A DNA stretch of 64,000 nucleotides, taken from positions 1-64,000 of the forward strand of contig NZ_JHZA01000011.1 in assembly GCF_000621165.1 (NCBI RefSeq), read 5' to 3'. Positions 49,383-58,067 of the stretch are shown one piece after another; within the stretch, counting starts at the first letter, position 1; each line of letters begins with the position of its first letter. Below the pieces are notes generated by a model. It was not told the DNA's origin. It saw only the letters and a program-made list of their open reading frames with translations, and did not search any database. This DNA is from Enterovibrio calviensis DSM 14347 (lineage in GTDB: Bacteria > Pseudomonadota > Gammaproteobacteria > Enterobacterales > Vibrionaceae). The translations under genes and the position numbers were made by a program.

Positions 49383-50033
49383 ATGAAAAAACTAAACCTT
49401 TCTCTTGCTGCTCTGGCAGTGGCCGCTACTGTAGCGATGCCAGCACAAGCTGCTGTGCTTTTAGGTGCTAAAGCCGGTGTTGATGCTTGGTATGCTGATG
49501 CGAAAATCAACGATGTGCGTGCCGATGATACAAGTGTTCAGGGCTCTTACTACGTGGCATTTGAGCACTTTATCCCATTGGTTCCTAACGCGAAAATTCG
49601 TTACACCGGTGTGGATTCTAAAGGTGCAAACACCCCGAACGTTGATTTCACTCAGTATGATCTGATTGCTTACTACGAAATTCTGGACAACGATCTGATC
49701 TCTTTCGATATCGGTCTGAACCTGCAGAAATTTGATGGCAACTTTGGTGTTCACCAGTTCGATGAGTGGCAGCCAGCGGTATACAGTGACGTACGTTTAG
49801 GTATTCCTGCAACGCCAGTGTCACTGTTCGGTACCTTTAGCTTTGGTAGCTACGATGAAACCAGCACAGTAGATGCAGAAGCTGGTGTATTGTTTACCCT
49901 AGGTCTTGTTGCTGCAGATCTGAACTTTAAAGCGGGTTACCGCGTTCAAGATTACGACTTCAACTACTTCGGCGCAAACAACGGCAAGTTCATGAACGAT
50001 GGCTTCTTCGGTGGCGTTGAACTGAACTTCTAA
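49383..50033 (+). CDS. TIGR04219-type outer membrane beta-barrel protein
   Basis: A 216-residue precursor with signal peptide (MKKLNLSLAALAVAATVAMPAQA) and a small beta-barrel body, ending GGVELNF with a C-terminal Phe. The LGAKAGVDAWYADAKIND start of the mature part, the YDLIAYYEILDND segment and the overall length fit the TIGR04219 outer-membrane family, which is common in Vibrionaceae and Shewanella and has no assigned role. The ATG at 49383 gives the signal peptide directly; the frame's earlier codons do not. A terminator follows. Confidence 0.85.
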   Translation: MKKLNLSLAALAVAATVAMPAQAAVLLGAKAGVDAWYADAKINDVRADDTSVQGSYYVAFEHFIPLVPNAKIRYTGVDSKGANTPNVDFTQYDLIAYYEILDNDLISFDIGLNLQKFDGNFGVHQFDEWQPAVYSDVRLGIPATPVSLFGTFSFGSYDETSTVDAEAGVLFTLGLVAADLNFKAGYRVQDYDFNYFGANNGKFMNDGFFGGVELNF

Positions 50034-50055
50034 TCGTCTTAAGCGATGAAGAATT

Positions 50056-50082
50056 GAAAACCGCGCATCGGCGCGGTTTTTT
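50056..50082 (+). terminator. Terminator between the barrel gene and the PQQ island
   Basis: AAAACCGCGC / GCGCGGTTTT around ATCG, then T residues. It marks the boundary with the converging ABC operon. Confidence 0.92.
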
Positions 50083-50134
50083 TGTGTCTGTATATTGGCG
50101 TTTTGGCCTTTGAATGTCCTCTGTATTTCTCTCT

Positions 50135-50923
50135 CTATTTCTTTCCCTTACCCTGATCTCGCGTGGGCTGAAAACCTGCCACGGCCAAGGCCACAAATAC
50201 CAAGGTACATCCAAGCACCACCAGCAATGCCGTGACATTGAGTTGTTGGTACAACGCAAATCGAATCAATTCCACGCCAAAGGTGAAAGGGTTGAACCGG
50301 CAGAGATCGTAGAGCCAGACGCTAGCTTCTTGCATTTTCCACAGTGGGTAGAGCGCTGAGGAAAGAAAAAACATGGGAAAGATGACGAAGTTCATTACGC
50401 CTGCGAAATTCTCCAACTGGCGAATGCGCGAGGCAATGACAATTCCTAGCGCACTGAGCATCAAGGCTGTGAGAAACAGCGCAGGAATGGCCATAACATA
50501 GCCCATGGGTGCCAATGGTCTGTCGTACAACGCCGCAATAACCAGAAAAGCCCCTACCTGAAGTACGCTCACCAACGCGCTGGCGATTTGTTTAGACAGC
50601 AACAAAAATGGCCTTGGTAACGGGCTAGTGAGCAGCACTTTTATGCTGCCCATCTCTCTGTCGTACACAATAGACAAAGAGCTTTGCATGCCGTTGAACA
50701 GCAAGATCATGGCGCACAGCCCAGGGAGAATATACTCCTCATAATTGATGTACGTGGCGTAGGGCTCCATGATGGCAATGCCAAGCGCGGCGCGAAATCC
50801 AGCAGCAAACACCACCAGCCAAAGCAGTGGCCTGACAAGGCTAGCGGCAAAGCGTGCCCGCTGCGAAAAAAACCGCAACCACTCGCGATAGCATATTCCG
50901 ACAAAGGCGTACCAATAGGTCAC
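50135..50923 (-). CDS. ABC-2 type permease of the PQQ-linked transporter
   Basis: A 262-residue inner-membrane protein with six hydrophobic spans of the ABC-2 (NodJ-like) class. The EEYILPGLCAMILLFNGMQSSLS segment and SALYPLWKMQEASVWLYDLCRFNPF near the C-terminus are typical of this class. Such permeases usually export. It overlaps the ATPase gene by four bases (ATGA), so the two are made as a pair. It is last in the minus-strand operon of the PQQ island, and its substrate is unknown. Confidence 0.9.
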   Translation of the reverse strand: MTYWYAFVGICYREWLRFFSQRARFAASLVRPLLWLVVFAAGFRAALGIAIMEPYATYINYEEYILPGLCAMILLFNGMQSSLSIVYDREMGSIKVLLTSPLPRPFLLLSKQIASALVSVLQVGAFLVIAALYDRPLAPMGYVMAIPALFLTALMLSALGIVIASRIRQLENFAGVMNFVIFPMFFLSSALYPLWKMQEASVWLYDLCRFNPFTFGVELIRFALYQQLNVTALLVVLGCTLVFVALAVAGFQPTRDQGKGKK

Positions 50924-51648
50924 TGGGCTGTCTCCGAGTTTTCATTGTCGCTGGTCAATGCAGCAAAGACTTTCGCCAATGTGGGGTGTTGGTGCAGGGT
51001 ACGCAGCGTGCTGGCTCTGTTGTGTGCCTGCAATTTGCCGCGATGAAGGATCAGCACATCGTCATCGTCATCCACTTCTTCGATTAAGTGGGTCGCCCAA
51101 AGTACGCACAATGGTTGCTGTTCACACAAGGCGCGCACGGCATCAGACAAGGACTTTCGCGCTTTGGGATCAAGCCCGCTGGTGGGTTCATCGAGCAGCA
51201 ATATGGCTGGTGAGTGCATCAAAGCACGCACCAATTCAGTTCGACGGCGATGTCCGCCATTTAAAGAGCGCACCTTGTCATGCAGGCGATCTGACAAAGA
51301 AAAGTGCGCCAGTAACGGCTCGGCTTTACGCATGCTCTGCGCTTTACTGAACCCATGCAGCGCCCCGTAATAACTGAGGTTTTGCGCCACGGTGAGATCC
51401 ATATCCAGCGTGCTTTGCTGAAACACCACCCCCAGTTTTGCCATGGTTTTTCTGCTCGGGGTTTGTTCAAGCAACTTGATGTCGCCTTGCTGACTCGGGG
51501 TGAGCTGAGTCAGCAAGGAAAACAGGGTACTTTTCCCTGCGCCATTCGGGCCTAGCAACATGTGCAAACCCTGTCCGAGGGACAGGGTAATATCATTGAG
51601 GGCAAGGCGCGAACCGTAGTGATGAGTGAGCGCGCTAACATCAATCAT
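50920..51648 (-). CDS. ABC transporter ATPase of the PQQ alcohol dehydrogenase system
   Basis: A 242-residue ABC ATPase with Walker A LLGPNGAGKSTLFSLL, Q-loop VFQQSTLD, a signature region SLNGGHRRRTELVRAL (LNGGH in place of LSGGQ) and Walker B ILLLDEPTSGLDP, followed by an H-loop WATHLIEE. It resembles the ATPase type that accompanies PQQ alcohol dehydrogenases (TIGR03864). I start at the ATG at 51648, seven bases after the upstream gene's stop; the longer frame would overlap that gene. It pairs with the permease it overlaps. Confidence 0.9.
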   Translation of the reverse strand: MIDVSALTHHYGSRLALNDITLSLGQGLHMLLGPNGAGKSTLFSLLTQLTPSQQGDIKLLEQTPSRKTMAKLGVVFQQSTLDMDLTVAQNLSYYGALHGFSKAQSMRKAEPLLAHFSLSDRLHDKVRSLNGGHRRRTELVRALMHSPAILLLDEPTSGLDPKARKSLSDAVRALCEQQPLCVLWATHLIEEVDDDDDVLILHRGKLQAHNRASTLRTLHQHPTLAKVFAALTSDNENSETAQ

Positions 51649-51655
51649 GGCGATA

Positions 51656-52633
51656 TCAATTCGCCTCCTGAACCGCAACCCCCCATGGGTAGCGACCCAC
51701 TTTGACGGTTTTCAGCACTTTTCGGTTTGGCACATCAATAATGGACACATCGCCACTGACGCCATTGGTCGCGAGCAGTTTGTCTTGTGCGCCATTGAAG
51801 GCCATTTGCCAAACACGGCGGCCGACCAGTAGGTAATCTTCCACTTCCAAGGTATCCGTGTTTACCACGGCAACATGGTTTGCAGGGCCTAAGGCGACAA
51901 ACGCGGTGCTGCCGTCAGCGGTTATGCGGACACCAACAGGTTGGACTTTGTCTTTGTGAACACCTTTTGGCGCGAAGTTGATTTTCTTGGTGATGGCTTT
52001 CGTGTCGGTATCAATAACTGATACCGTGCCGCCGATTTCCGCGCTGACCCAAAGTTGTTTACCATCAGGCGTAAACTCGGCATAGCGAGGACGCGTATCC
52101 ACCAAGGTGTTGTTCACCATGGTGTGAGTGTCTGTTTCTATCCAGTGAACCATGTTGGAGGTTTCGGAAGTAATGATGGCCATTTTGCCATCGGGACTCA
52201 CTGCAACACCTTCTGGCTCTACACCCACTTCCACTTGTGTCACCACGCTAGCGCTCGGAATGTCGACCACGGTCATCAAGGCATCGTCTTCGTTAGCGAT
52301 GTAAAGACGCTTCCCGTCGGGATGCAATGCGAACAGCTCGGGGTCTTCCCCTGATGGCAGCTCACCGACAAGGGTGTTGGTAGTGAGATCGAGCACCTGC
52401 ACAGTGTCAGACTCACTGGCACAGATATACAGTTTCGTGCCGTCTTTGCTTACTTCAATCCCACGAGGGCGATCGCCCACATCGATCGTGTTAACCACTT
52501 CCATGGTATCCATATCAATCACACTGAGGGTGTCATCTTTCTCGTTCGCGACATAAGCCAGCTCTTTCGCCACGGTTGGCGCAGCGAATAGCGAGATGAA
52601 CGCGAGCGTCAGTAGAGTGCGAGTTACTGTCAT
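51656..52633 (-). CDS. YVTN beta-propeller protein of the PQQ island
   Basis: A 325-residue periplasmic protein with signal peptide (TVTRTLLTLAFISLFAAPTVA) and about seven YVTN/lactonase-like repeats. Examples are AYVANEKDDTLSVIDMDT, LYICASESDTVQVLDL and LYIANEDDALMTVVDI, each giving one propeller blade. It fits the PQQ-dependent-catabolism-associated beta-propeller family (TIGR03866), whose role is unknown. It lies between the binding protein (12 bp upstream) and the ATPase (7 bp downstream) in one operon. Confidence 0.9.
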   Translation of the reverse strand: MTVTRTLLTLAFISLFAAPTVAKELAYVANEKDDTLSVIDMDTMEVVNTIDVGDRPRGIEVSKDGTKLYICASESDTVQVLDLTTNTLVGELPSGEDPELFALHPDGKRLYIANEDDALMTVVDIPSASVVTQVEVGVEPEGVAVSPDGKMAIITSETSNMVHWIETDTHTMVNNTLVDTRPRYAEFTPDGKQLWVSAEIGGTVSVIDTDTKAITKKINFAPKGVHKDKVQPVGVRITADGSTAFVALGPANHVAVVNTDTLEVEDYLLVGRRVWQMAFNGAQDKLLATNGVSGDVSIIDVPNRKVLKTVKVGRYPWGVAVQEAN

Positions 52634-52645
52634 AACAAAGTGTCC

Positions 52646-53851
52646 TTATGAGTTATTGGTAGGCTGGAATACACGGCATTGGCTTTGTGCTTGATCGACG
52701 CCGAGAGAGTCCAGTTCATTTCGTGGGTGCAAAAAGCCCTCAAAGGGAGCGGAAGCAACCAGTGCTTGCGCATCAAAAAGGGGAACTGTTTGACGAAGTT
52801 GCCCATTCCATGGACGGTAAGTGAGTTTGCGGCCTTTGTAAGCCGCAAGCTGAAACTGAGGGCCAAGGATAAATGGCCCTAACACAGAAGGATCGGCGGT
52901 GTTGGACACCGTCACTGATTCATTGATGGAACGAATTGCCACCCATGCTGCATAGTCTTTGGCACTCATAGGGCGTGAGAATAATTCGTTGAAGCGGTTT
53001 TGTAGCTGCACCGCGCCCCATTGTTCAATCACATAATGCCAGCCATCGGCTCGCAAACCGTGGGTGCCAACTACAGGGCGAGGCAGCCAAGTATTGTAGG
53101 GAAGGTGTTGGCCGAATAGGTTGCTTTCATCAATCACCCACACCACGTCATAGTCGCTGGCTTGGGTAAACACGGGCAATTCTGCCGACGCGGTACGGCG
53201 AAGGTCGGTATCAAAATCCCAAATTTTTTCGGCCACAACCTTGTGGTTGAATTTGTTCAGAGTGCGTTTTACAGCAGCTAAAAACGCATCATCCTCGGGC
53301 GTGGTGCCAGAGACTAAAAAGACGCGATTGAGCCGACGCACTCTCAGCCACTGAGCGATGGCATCGGCGCGCATGCTGTAACTAAGTGCGGTATGTAAGG
53401 TGTTTGGCACGCAAGTGGAAGTGCGCAACGCATCGTCTTGATTGCCGATATTCAGTAACACGGCGTCGTCCGGCAGAACTTGGCGTAAGGCAACAAGCGA
53501 CGGCGTGTCGATATCAGTTAAGAAAAAGCGCACGCCATCTTGATACCACTGTTTAGCGGCGGTATTGAGTTGGTTGTTATCAGCATTTGTTTCAACGCGA
53601 AGCGAATACTTCTGACCGAGAAATTTCCCCGTGCCATTGGCATCACTGATCGACAATGTTGCCCCTGCTTCCCCATTGTTTTCGGGTTCTCTGAGATAAA
53701 TAGGTGCGGAAGTTGCGGTATCGACGGGCTGTCTTAGTAGGCCAATGTCGACGTTGACAGTGGCGTGTGACATAAAGGAAAACAGTAAAACTATCAGCGA
53801 TATAAAACGCCATGCCCACTGCGTGTTAATGCTTGCATCATGTCTATCCAT
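52646..53851 (-). CDS. Periplasmic binding protein of the PQQ-linked ABC system
   Basis: A 401-residue exported protein with a type I periplasmic-binding fold like branched-chain amino-acid receptors (VFLVSGTTPEDDAFLAAVKRTL, YDVVWVIDESNLFG). It corresponds to the ABC substrate-binding component that travels with PQQ alcohol dehydrogenases (TIGR03863). The start is the ATG at 53851, eleven bases after GGAG; a GTG at 53863 would sit on the ribosome binding site. First gene of the minus-strand operon, divergent from the cytochrome c gene. Whether it truly feeds the ABC-2 permease is unclear, because exporters rarely use such proteins. Confidence 0.87.
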   Translation of the reverse strand: MDRHDASINTQWAWRFISLIVLLFSFMSHATVNVDIGLLRQPVDTATSAPIYLREPENNGEAGATLSISDANGTGKFLGQKYSLRVETNADNNQLNTAAKQWYQDGVRFFLTDIDTPSLVALRQVLPDDAVLLNIGNQDDALRTSTCVPNTLHTALSYSMRADAIAQWLRVRRLNRVFLVSGTTPEDDAFLAAVKRTLNKFNHKVVAEKIWDFDTDLRRTASAELPVFTQASDYDVVWVIDESNLFGQHLPYNTWLPRPVVGTHGLRADGWHYVIEQWGAVQLQNRFNELFSRPMSAKDYAAWVAIRSINESVTVSNTADPSVLGPFILGPQFQLAAYKGRKLTYRPWNGQLRQTVPLFDAQALVASAPFEGFLHPRNELDSLGVDQAQSQCRVFQPTNNS

Positions 53852-54071
53852 TGACTGAATCACTCCGTATCAAACTTCGATATGACTGTAAGCAGTGTGG
53901 TCGCCTTTTTCCAAAAAAAGGGTCTCTGTTTTAAAAAAATCCTCCCAAAGAATGAGAAATATCCCCGCTTTTGTAGCATGTTCGCAACGCATCGCGGCTC
54001 CTACACTTCTCCCTGTAACGAATAAAGCGTGTTTCTAAAAACGTACTGGTTGAAAGAGGAGTTAGCGCAAC
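53852..54071. promoter_or_regulatory. Divergent promoter region of the PQQ island
   Basis: These 220 bp separate the ABC operon and the oxidation genes and must carry both promoters. Two A-rich tracts around 53912-53940 are the main feature. I see no clear operator, and no PedR/ExaE-type regulator gene is in the window. Confidence 0.45.
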
Positions 54072-54524
54072 ATGGAAAAGGTTGAACGCAATATTTGCAT
54101 CGTCACCGCCGTCGCTCTGGTAGCGGCTCTTGGGTCACAACTCGTTTTCGCTCATGGGGATGTCACCCCGCAATCTATCGATACTTCAAGCATTCCCGTT
54201 CTGGGCTCGGAATGGACTGAGACCAATCCTTATCGCGAACAAACGGGCGATGTACGGGGCGAAATTGAGCGCATCGGGGCATCGGCCTACAACCAAAACT
54301 GCGCACGTTGCCATGGCCTAGAAGGGATCTCTGGCGGCATCGCACCCGATCTTCGCTTGTTGTCGCCCGATTACGATGGCGATGAGTGGTATATCTACCG
54401 CGTGCAAAACGGCGCCGTGCGAAATGGGGCGGTTTACATGCCGAAAATGACTGAGCATCTCAACCAAGAAGCCTTGTGGGCGATTCGTACTTGGCTTGAG
54501 TCTGTGGCGCCGGAAAACGGCTAA
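54072..54524 (+). CDS. pedF: Cytochrome c550, PedF type
   Basis: A 150-residue periplasmic mono-haem cytochrome, the probable electron acceptor of the quinoprotein dehydrogenase. It has a signal peptide (to about residue 27), the haem motif CARCH (near residue 77) and a likely distal Met ligand in YMPKM (near residue 122). Its position at the head of the plus-strand genes, and its fit to the c550 PedF family, link it to ethanol-type PQQ oxidation. Start at 54072 with GAGGAG upstream. It is 12 bp before the next gene. Confidence 0.9.
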   Translation: MEKVERNICIVTAVALVAALGSQLVFAHGDVTPQSIDTSSIPVLGSEWTETNPYREQTGDVRGEIERIGASAYNQNCARCHGLEGISGGIAPDLRLLSPDYDGDEWYIYRVQNGAVRNGAVYMPKMTEHLNQEALWAIRTWLESVAPENG

Positions 54525-54536
54525 CAGGAGGCGATG

Positions 54537-55772
54537 ATGATCCTATTTGGTCAGGTCACTGCCATGCGATTGCGATTACGAATGCGGGTACGCACTTTTT
54601 TCTCAACACTGCTCGCGGCATGGATGCTGCAGGCAGGGCCTTCTTTTGCGCTTTCCTATGACGACATTCAGGCGAAGGGGGAGATAACCATTGCCGTTTA
54701 TCGCGACTTCCCGCCGTATTCGTTTGTCGATGAAAACGGGGTGCCCGCAGGGGTTGATATTGAGCTGGCTAATGCCTTGGCAAAAGGCTTGGGAGTGACA
54801 TTGAACCTGCAATGGATGACACCGGATGAAACGGTGGAAGACGACATGCGCAACTATTTGTGGAAGGGCATGAACCTGACCAGCGAAGACGGTCGTCGTG
54901 TCAAAGCCGATGTGATGATGCGAGTGCCTTATGACAGACAGTTTGCGATGCAGCGTGACGACCTTGGGTTACCGGCGCACGAGCTGGTTCATATGTTTGC
55001 CCCGTATCAGGAAGAGCGTTGGTTGCTGGCGTATGACGCAAACCAGCTTGATCGGCCTCAAACTGCCGCCCGCTTTATGTATCATCCCGTCGGCGTAGAA
55101 GTGGATACCGTGCCGCAGGTCTATTTGACCACGGCATTCGGTGGGCGCTTTCGTGACAATAGCCGAACATTTCCTTCCGTAGGGGATGCATTTTCCGCGC
55201 TGACGGAAGGCGAGGTTGGCATGGTGCTGGGGATGAGTTCGCAGCTGCAATGGCTGAATCATATCGTAGCACCTTCGACTTCACGCCTTGTCGATCAACC
55301 AAAGCTCAATCAACCAAGCATCAATCAACCAAGCATCAATCAAGCAAGCATCAATCAACCAAGCCTCAATCGACAACGTTCAGATCAACAACGTTCAGAT
55401 CAACAACGTCCAAATCAAAAGCATCCCACCCATAACAATGCGTCATCAGACGCCCAACTCGTTGCGCTATCTAGCGATGCTCGAGCAAGCAATGCTCACG
55501 TTAGCAACATGCAACTCACCGAACTGGCGTTCCCTTTACTCGGTCGAGCCAAGTGGGAACTCGGTATCGCAGTACACACAAATTACCGTCAATTGGCTTA
55601 TGCACTGGAAGACATCGTGGTCGAGCACATACAAAACGGCGATGTTTTGCGTTGGGGTGAAAAGTACGGACTTCGCTATCAATTGCCGAGCCGTTATTTG
55701 CCTGAACCAGAAAACGACGTCGCAGAGAGCACGTCGCCACAAGCGAGCAATACGGTGGCAAATGTTCCCTGA
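54537..55772 (+). CDS. MoxJ/XoxJ-like quinoprotein-associated binding protein with tandem repeat insert
   Basis: A 411-residue exported protein of the type II periplasmic-binding class that accompanies PQQ dehydrogenases (TIGR03871). MoxJ/XoxJ proteins are thought to help mature or activate the dehydrogenase. The first lobe reads GEITIAVYRDFPPYSFVDENG and VDIELANALAKGLGV, and the closing lobe resumes at FPLLGRAKWELGIAVHTNYR. Between them about 45 residues are a Gln/Asn/Ser pentapeptide repeat (QPSIN then QQRSD), which I do not expect in this family. The start at 54537 is five bases after AGGAGG; the ATG one codon earlier is the alternative. It follows the cytochrome gene closely. Confidence 0.85.
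   Translation: MILFGQVTAMRLRLRMRVRTFFSTLLAAWMLQAGPSFALSYDDIQAKGEITIAVYRDFPPYSFVDENGVPAGVDIELANALAKGLGVTLNLQWMTPDETVEDDMRNYLWKGMNLTSEDGRRVKADVMMRVPYDRQFAMQRDDLGLPAHELVHMFAPYQEERWLLAYDANQLDRPQTAARFMYHPVGVEVDTVPQVYLTTAFGGRFRDNSRTFPSVGDAFSALTEGEVGMVLGMSSQLQWLNHIVAPSTSRLVDQPKLNQPSINQPSINQASINQPSLNRQRSDQQRSDQQRPNQKHPTHNNASSDAQLVALSSDARASNAHVSNMQLTELAFPLLGRAKWELGIAVHTNYRQLAYALEDIVVEHIQNGDVLRWGEKYGLRYQLPSRYLPEPENDVAESTSPQASNTVANVP
55291..55425 (+). repeat. 15-bp tandem repeat array inside the MoxJ-like gene
   Basis: Nine consecutive 15-bp units, all in register. The first five follow TCAATCAACCAAGCA (two exact copies at 55306-55335), and the next units drift to CAGATCAACAACGTT (two copies differing by one base at 55381-55410). 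Being a multiple of three, gain or loss of units keeps the frame. Confidence 0.93.
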
Positions 55773-55905
55773 GGTGTCGTGACGACATGACATTTCGCGC
55801 CTGCTGTTCTGTCTCATAGACAGTGCCCATCAGCGGCAACAATAGGCATGACAAAAACCACACGACAAGCTTACCCAAGTAGTGAACCAACAATGAGGTA
55901 TTCCC

Positions 55906-57672
55906 ATGACAGCAAAGTCATTTAAACGCTGCGGCATGTATGCTGCGCTCTCATTCGCGTTAACCGCCATGCCGGTTTATGCGGGTGTCACGGACGAAGA
56001 CATCCTCGCCGATCAGGAAACCACTGAGGATATAGTGACTTATGGTCTCGGGCTTCGAGGGCAGCGTTACAGTCCCATGGACGCCATTAACCGCGACACG
56101 GTAAAAGAAATCCGTCCTGTTTGGGCATTCTCACTCGGCGGAGAGAAACAACGCGGGCAAGAAAGCCAGCCAATGGTCAAAGATGGTGTCATGTACGTGA
56201 CGGGTTCGTATTCTCGCGTGTATGCCATCGATGTAAATACCGGTGATGAACTTTGGCAATATGACGCCCGCTTGCCTGACGGCATCATGCCGTGTTGTGA
56301 CGTGATCAATCGTGGCGTTGCCTTGTATGACGATTTGGTGATTTTCGGCACATTGGACGCCAAACTTGTCGCGTTAGATGCAAAAACAGGCAAAGTGCGT
56401 TGGAAGAAAACCGTGGATAACTACCAAGACGGTTACTCGATCACCGCTGCGCCCATTATTGTGAAAGGCAATGTTATTACTGGTGTGTCGGGTGGCGAAT
56501 TCGGGATTGTAGGACGAGTACGAGCGTATGATGCGAAGACAGGTAAGTTGGTGTGGGAACGCCCAACGGTTGAAGGGCACATGGGCTACGTCTACAAAGA
56601 CGGAAAGAAAATCGAAAACGGGATTTCGGGTGGAAAGCCGGGACAAACATGGCCAGCTGATCTCTGGAAAAGCGGTGGCGCAGCGCCGTGGCTAGGCGGC
56701 ACGTACGATCCTGATACCGATTTGCTGTTCTTTGGTACAGGTAACCCTGCGCCTTGGAATTCACACATGCGTCCGGGGGATAACCTTTTCTCTTCATCTC
56801 GTCTTGCGATAGACCCTGATGACGGAAAAATTGTGTGGCATTTCCAGACCACGCCACACGATGGCTGGGATTTTGATGGCGTCAACGAACTCATTTCCTT
56901 CGATTACACTGAAAACGGCAAGCAAATCAAAGCGGCGGCGACGGCCGATCGAAACGGCTTTTTCTACGTGCTGAATCGCACCAATGGTGAATTCATTCGT
57001 GGCTTCCCATTCGTCAACAAGATCAGCTGGGCAAAAGGGCTCGATGATAAAGGGCGACCTCAGTACGTTGCCGAGAACCGTCCGGGGGATCCCAATGATG
57101 TCAAAGACGGTAAGCAAGGCGAGACGGTGGTTGCGGTACCGTCTTTCTTAGGCGGGAAAAACTGGATGCCGATGGCGTATAGCCAAAAGTCAGGCTTGTT
57201 CTATGTGCCAGCAAACGAATGGCAAATGGACATTTGGAATGAGCCGGTCGCGTACAAAAAAGGCGCGGCTTACCTTGGTGCCGGCTTTACCATTAAGGCC
57301 TTGAATGAAGAATATATTGGCGTGCTGCGTGCATACGATCCGAAAACCGGTGAGCGCGTGTGGGAATACAAAAACTACGCGCCATTGTGGGGCGGTGTGC
57401 TAACCACAGCAGGTGGTTTGGTCTTCACGGGTAACCCTGAAGGCTACTTGCTAGCGCTGGACGATAAAACCGGTGAGGTGCTCTACAAGTTCAACACAGG
57501 ATCCGGCATTGTCGGTAGCCCAGTCACCTGGGAAATGGACGGTGAGCAATACATTTCCGTCTTGTCCGGCTGGGGTGGCGCAGTGCCGCTGTGGGGCGGC
57601 GATGTGGCAAAACGCGTGAAGAACTTCAACCAAGGCGGCATGGTATGGACCTTTAAGCTGCCAAAAAGCTAA
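55906..57672 (+). CDS. exaA: PQQ-dependent alcohol dehydrogenase, ExaA family, lanthanide-type metal site
   Basis: A 588-residue periplasmic quinoprotein that oxidises primary alcohols to aldehydes. It has a signal peptide (to about residue 26) and eight tryptophan-docking propeller blades (such as [15 protein letters not shown] and [15 protein letters not shown]). The vicinal disulfide pair C130-C131 above PQQ lies in MPCCDV. Metal ligands are E198 (GGEFG), N280 (GTGNPAPW) and the catalytic D322. Two residues on is D324 (WDFDG). Calcium-type ExaA/PedE have Ser, and MxaF has Ala, at that place, while lanthanide-dependent XoxF and PedH have Asp. The overall sequence is ExaA-like rather than XoxF-like. 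A 133-bp gap separates it from the MoxJ-like gene. Metal choice is an inference from one diagnostic residue. Confidence 0.94.
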   Translation: MTAKSFKRCGMYAALSFALTAMPVYAGVTDEDILADQETTEDIVTYGLGLRGQRYSPMDAINRDTVKEIRPVWAFSLGGEKQRGQESQPMVKDGVMYVTGSYSRVYAIDVNTGDELWQYDARLPDGIMPCCDVINRGVALYDDLVIFGTLDAKLVALDAKTGKVRWKKTVDNYQDGYSITAAPIIVKGNVITGVSGGEFGIVGRVRAYDAKTGKLVWERPTVEGHMGYVYKDGKKIENGISGGKPGQTWPADLWKSGGAAPWLGGTYDPDTDLLFFGTGNPAPWNSHMRPGDNLFSSSRLAIDPDDGKIVWHFQTTPHDGWDFDGVNELISFDYTENGKQIKAAATADRNGFFYVLNRTNGEFIRGFPFVNKISWAKGLDDKGRPQYVAENRPGDPNDVKDGKQGETVVAVPSFLGGKNWMPMAYSQKSGLFYVPANEWQMDIWNEPVAYKKGAAYLGAGFTIKALNEEYIGVLRAYDPKTGERVWEYKNYAPLWGGVLTTAGGLVFTGNPEGYLLALDDKTGEVLYKFNTGSGIVGSPVTWEMDGEQYISVLSGWGGAVPLWGGDVAKRVKNFNQGGMVWTFKLPKS

Positions 57673-58067
57673 TCTCGCGTACTGATTTCCTTGGGAAATC
57701 CCCCTCACGAATACGATGGGTATTTGTGTAGATATCAATAAGTGCCGAGTAAATGCCGAGCGAAAGCTCGGCATTTTTGTGTCTAAGGTCGCCATCAAGA
57801 CTGAGGTGGCTTGTATTGAAATCGTGACAGACAGCGCCTGCTGAGCAGCCAATACTCGGGTATAGGCGCGTAAATTTATTGGCGGATGACGTTTCATCCT
57901 CACTCCTCATCTCCCTCCAAAGTATGAGATTTTGCCGACCATGGGGCGATGGAGAGATCCTGTGAGAGTTTCATACTCTATCCATAACGCCTGACATGTT
58001 TCGAAAGACATATTTCGTAAGGGCATGTCAGGGACGACACAGGGACAATCGCCAATAGGGGTGGACA
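57673..58067. promoter_or_regulatory. exaA-exaC intergenic region
   Basis: These 395 bp carry a 7-bp hairpin at 57684-57700 (GATTTCC-TTG-GGAAATC) just after exaA, a strong terminator at 57751-57779, and then nearly 290 bp with no gene, where the exaC promoter must lie. exaC is therefore probably its own transcription unit. Confidence 0.6.
57751..57779 (+). terminator. Terminator after exaA
   Basis: An 11-bp perfect stem (AAATGCCGAGC with its complement) closed by a GAAA tetraloop and followed by T residues. Confidence 0.92.
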
